A stretch of 64,000 nt of DNA from Roseburia_C sp051879315 (lineage in GTDB: Bacteria > Bacillota > Clostridia > Lachnospirales > Lachnospiraceae). The notes beneath the pieces were generated by a model. It made no database searches. It was not told where the DNA came from and saw only the letters and a list, made by a program, of their open reading frames with translations. The translations under genes were made by a program, and so were the position numbers. This document shows, in pieces, positions 61,999 through 64,000 of the stretch (the stretch's first letter is position 1; each line of letters opens with the position of its first letter). The stretch spans positions 62,001-126,000 of the forward strand of contig JBJELW010000076.1 of the NCBI GenBank assembly GCA_051879315.1, written 5' to 3'.

Positions 61999-63309
61999 AT
62001 GAAAAAAGCGGCATTACACAATTTGGGGTGTAAAGTAAATGCATACGAAACAGAGGCAATGCAGCAGCTTTTGGAGGAGGCAGGATATGAAATTGTTCCC
62101 TTCACAGAGTGCGCAGATGTGTATGTGATCAATACCTGCTCCGTGACGAATATAGCGGATCGCAAGTCCCGCCAGATGATTCATAAGGCTAAAAAAGAAA
62201 ATCCGGACAGCATTGTGGTGGCGGCAGGCTGTTACGTGCAGACTTCGCCGGATGAGGCTGCTGCCGACGAGGCAATTGACATCATCATTGGAAATGATAA
62301 GAAGACCCAGCTGGTGCGATTGATCGAGGAATACCGGCAGAATAAAAACCGGGAACTGTTGACAGAACTGTGCGATATCAATGACCGGAACGAAGCTTAC
62401 GAGGAATTGTCTTTGGACCGGACGGCAGAGCATACCAGAGCTTTCCTGAAGGTGCAGGATGGGTGCAATCAGTTCTGCAGTTACTGTGTGATTCCCTATG
62501 CCAGAGGGCGGATACGGAGCCGTCTGGCAGACGACGTGGTGGCGGAAGTAAAACGCCTGGCAGCAAATGGCTATCAGGAGGTGGTGCTGACCGGTATTCA
62601 CCTAAGTTCCTATGGCAAAGATCATGGGGATACGCTGTTGCATTTGATTGAACAGGTGCATCAGGTGGAGGGAATCAGAAGAATCCGTCTTGGCTCACTG
62701 GAGCCGGGCATTGTTACGGAGGATTTTGTGCGGAGACTGTCTGAGCTGGAAAAGGTATGTCCCCATTTTCATCTTTCACTCCAAAGCGGATGTGATGCAA
62801 CCTTAAAACGGATGAACCGGAAATATGATACAGCCCGCTATGAAGAAGGGTGCAGGCTGATTCGCAGTTATTATGAGCACCCGGCTATCACCACGGATGT
62901 GATCGTGGGCTTCCCGGGGGAGACGGAGGAGGAATTCGCCTGCACAAAGAAATTCCTGAAAAAAATTCATTTTTATGAGATGCATATTTTTAAATATTCC
63001 AAGAGAAAAGGAACTGTGGCGGCAGGAATGAAGAATCAGATTCCGGAGCAGATTAAGACAGCGCGCAGCAATGAGCTGCTGACTTTGGCGAAGAAAATGT
63101 CAGCGGAATTTCGGGAATACTATACGGGAAAGCAGCAGGAAGTTCTGTTGGAGGAGCAGCTTATGATAGAGGGAGAAAGTTACTACACCGGATATACCAG
63201 AGAGTATGTGAAGGTGGCGGCGAGGACCGAGGAAAACATGGAAAATCAGTTTTACACCGGCGTAATCGGAAAACAGCTGACCCCGGAACTGTATGAAATA
63301 CGGGGTTGA
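61999..63309 (+). CDS. mtaB: tRNA t6A37 methylthiotransferase MtaB
   Basis: Radical SAM methylthiotransferase converting t6A37 to ms2t6A37; 436 residues. N-terminal cluster cysteines are in L-G-C-K-V-N (Cys11), N-T-C-S-V-T and A-A-G-C-Y-V-Q; the radical SAM motif is C-N-Q-F-C-S-Y-C; a C-terminal TRAM domain ends the protein. L-G-C-K-V-N with later S-L-E-P fits MtaB rather than MiaB or RimO. It is the distal member of the conserved dnaK-locus gene series. Confidence 0.95.
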   Translation: MKKAALHNLGCKVNAYETEAMQQLLEEAGYEIVPFTECADVYVINTCSVTNIADRKSRQMIHKAKKENPDSIVVAAGCYVQTSPDEAAADEAIDIIIGNDKKTQLVRLIEEYRQNKNRELLTELCDINDRNEAYEELSLDRTAEHTRAFLKVQDGCNQFCSYCVIPYARGRIRSRLADDVVAEVKRLAANGYQEVVLTGIHLSSYGKDHGDTLLHLIEQVHQVEGIRRIRLGSLEPGIVTEDFVRRLSELEKVCPHFHLSLQSGCDATLKRMNRKYDTARYEEGCRLIRSYYEHPAITTDVIVGFPGETEEEFACTKKFLKKIHFYEMHIFKYSKRKGTVAAGMKNQIPEQIKTARSNELLTLAKKMSAEFREYYTGKQQEVLLEEQLMIEGESYYTGYTREYVKVAARTEENMENQFYTGVIGKQLTPELYEIRG

Positions 63310-63406
63310 ATTTTATGCCCCTTTATATTAGAATAAAATAAGCGATGCTTTTTTATGATTTGACGCAGGAATCAATAGAACAAAAGAGCAGAATGAGGCG
63401 TAGAAC

Positions 63407-63670
63407 ATGCAGAACATTAATAACACACAATATTTTAAAGTAGAAAAAGAACCGGAATTAAAGGTAAAGGATGTGCTGGAGATCGTATATAAGGCTCTGG
63501 CAGAGAAAGGCTATAATCCGGTGAATCAGATTGTTGGGTATATTATGTCCGGTGATCCCACTTATATTACCAGCTATAATAATGCACGCAGTCTGATTAT
63601 GAAAGTAGAGCGGGACGAGCTGGTGGAGGAGATTTTAAGACAGTATATTCATTTCAATTCATGGAAATAA
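63407..63670 (+). CDS. ireB: IreB family regulatory phosphoprotein (UPF0297)
   Basis: An 87-residue protein of the DUF965/UPF0297 family, known in Enterococcus as IreB, a substrate of the Ser/Thr kinase IreK that affects cephalosporin resistance. Family features here are N-x-T-x-x-F near the N-terminus (N-N-T-Q-Y-F, containing the likely phospho-threonine) and G-Y-N-P-V-N-Q-I-V-G-Y-I-M-S-G-D-P. It lies just before ruvX, as in most Firmicutes. Confidence 0.93.
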   Translation: MQNINNTQYFKVEKEPELKVKDVLEIVYKALAEKGYNPVNQIVGYIMSGDPTYITSYNNARSLIMKVERDELVEEILRQYIHFNSWK

Positions 63671-63718
63671 GGTTTCCGTGTGGAAACAGAATAGATAGTT
63701 ACAAGACAGGAGGTTACT

Positions 63719-64000
63719 ATGCGGATCATCGGGCTGGACTTTGGTTCGAAGACGGTAGGAGTTGCAGTCAGCGATGAGCTGCTTATCACTGCCCAGGGTG
63801 TGGAGATCGTGAATCGGAAATCCCAGAACAAGCTGCGGCAGACATTGGCAAGAATCGAAGAGATCATACAGGAATATGGCGTGGAAAAGATTGTTCTCGG
63901 CTTTCCCAAGAATATGAATAACACAGAAGGGGAACGCTGTGAGAAAACGCTGGAATTTAAGGAAATGTTAGAGCGTCGCACAGGACTGGAAGTGGTGTTG
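63719..64000 (+). CDS. ruvX: Putative Holliday junction resolvase RuvX/YqgF, 3' truncated
   Basis: The first 94 codons of an RNase H-like protein cut by the window end. It opens M-R-I-I-G-L-D-F-G-S-K-T-V-G-V-A-V-S-D, the family signature with the first catalytic Asp, and shows V-L-G-F-P-K-N-M-N-N-T-E-G, the second conserved block. AGGAGG is well placed before the ATG. RuvX/YqgF is linked to 16S rRNA 5' processing and to Holliday junction resolution. Confidence 0.93.
   Translation, partial: MRIIGLDFGSKTVGVAVSDELLITAQGVEIVNRKSQNKLRQTLARIEEIIQEYGVEKIVLGFPKNMNNTEGERCEKTLEFKEMLERRTGLEVVL

Overview
The window is a gene-dense chromosomal segment that reads as a spore-forming member of the Clostridia, most likely the family Lachnospiraceae. 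The evidence is the protein content and order: addB-addA helicase-nuclease, spore genes gpr and spoIIP, a CIRCE/HrcA heat-shock system, GlnRS instead of a GatCAB-only route, the giant fused 2-hydroxyacyl-CoA dehydratase activase, an HPr-like protein without the active-site histidine, and the ireB-ruvX pair. The segment rpsT-gpr-spoIIP-lepA-hemW-hrcA-grpE-dnaK-dnaJ-prmA-rsmE-mtaB is the classical Firmicutes order, here interrupted by several accessory insertions. No genus is assigned because no rRNA gene is present.

Layout. 1-8957: recombination and repair (addB, 5' truncated; addA), maf, a small unknown protein and a parvulin-type lipoprotein. 9040-11341: CIRCE-marked htpG. 11342-12165: an 820-bp gene-free stretch holding two different tandem repeat families, one of them a strictly 52-bp-periodic hairpin array framed by a 16-bp inverted repeat. 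12166-13452: a secreted protein with a long alternating Asp/Val/Asn stalk and a VPKTG sorting-like end. 13566-17828 (minus): the fused activase. 18072-23058: degenerate rhomboid-like protein with zinc ribbon, glnS with a structured leader, DUF2225 protein, MocR-type regulator. 23224-29723: arginine biosynthesis, argG divergent from argC-GNAT-argJ-argB-argD. 29781-38260: solute-binding protein, then comEA, a two-component system, a GerMN lipoprotein, comEC and holA. 38399-46526: rpsT, gpr, spoIIP, an MBOAT/SGNH acetylation pair, lepA and hemW. 46677-51488: a 1603-residue surface protein (transglutaminase-like, Ig-like, Cys-rich repeats, nine 20-residue wall-binding repeats). 51618-56742: hrcA-grpE-dnaK-dnaJ. 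56861-64000: J-domain coiled-coil protein, prmA, rsmE, cysteine desulfurase, thiI, HPr-like protein (minus), mtaB, ireB and 3'-truncated ruvX.

How it works together. HrcA, encoded here, should act on the two perfect CIRCE sites in the window (before hrcA and before htpG), so all major ATP-dependent cytosolic chaperones present here fall under one repressor. The arginine genes form two divergent units with AT-rich ARG-box-like sequence between them. The cysteine desulfurase and ThiI form a tRNA 4-thiouridine module, and PrmA, RsmE and MtaB add translation-apparatus modification.

The most unusual material is the repeat field at 11342-12009, the two large surface proteins, the two-component/GerMN cassette between comEA and comEC, and the activase fusion. 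I did not find a complete, clearly novel defence or mobile system; the hairpin array is the best candidate for an undescribed element.
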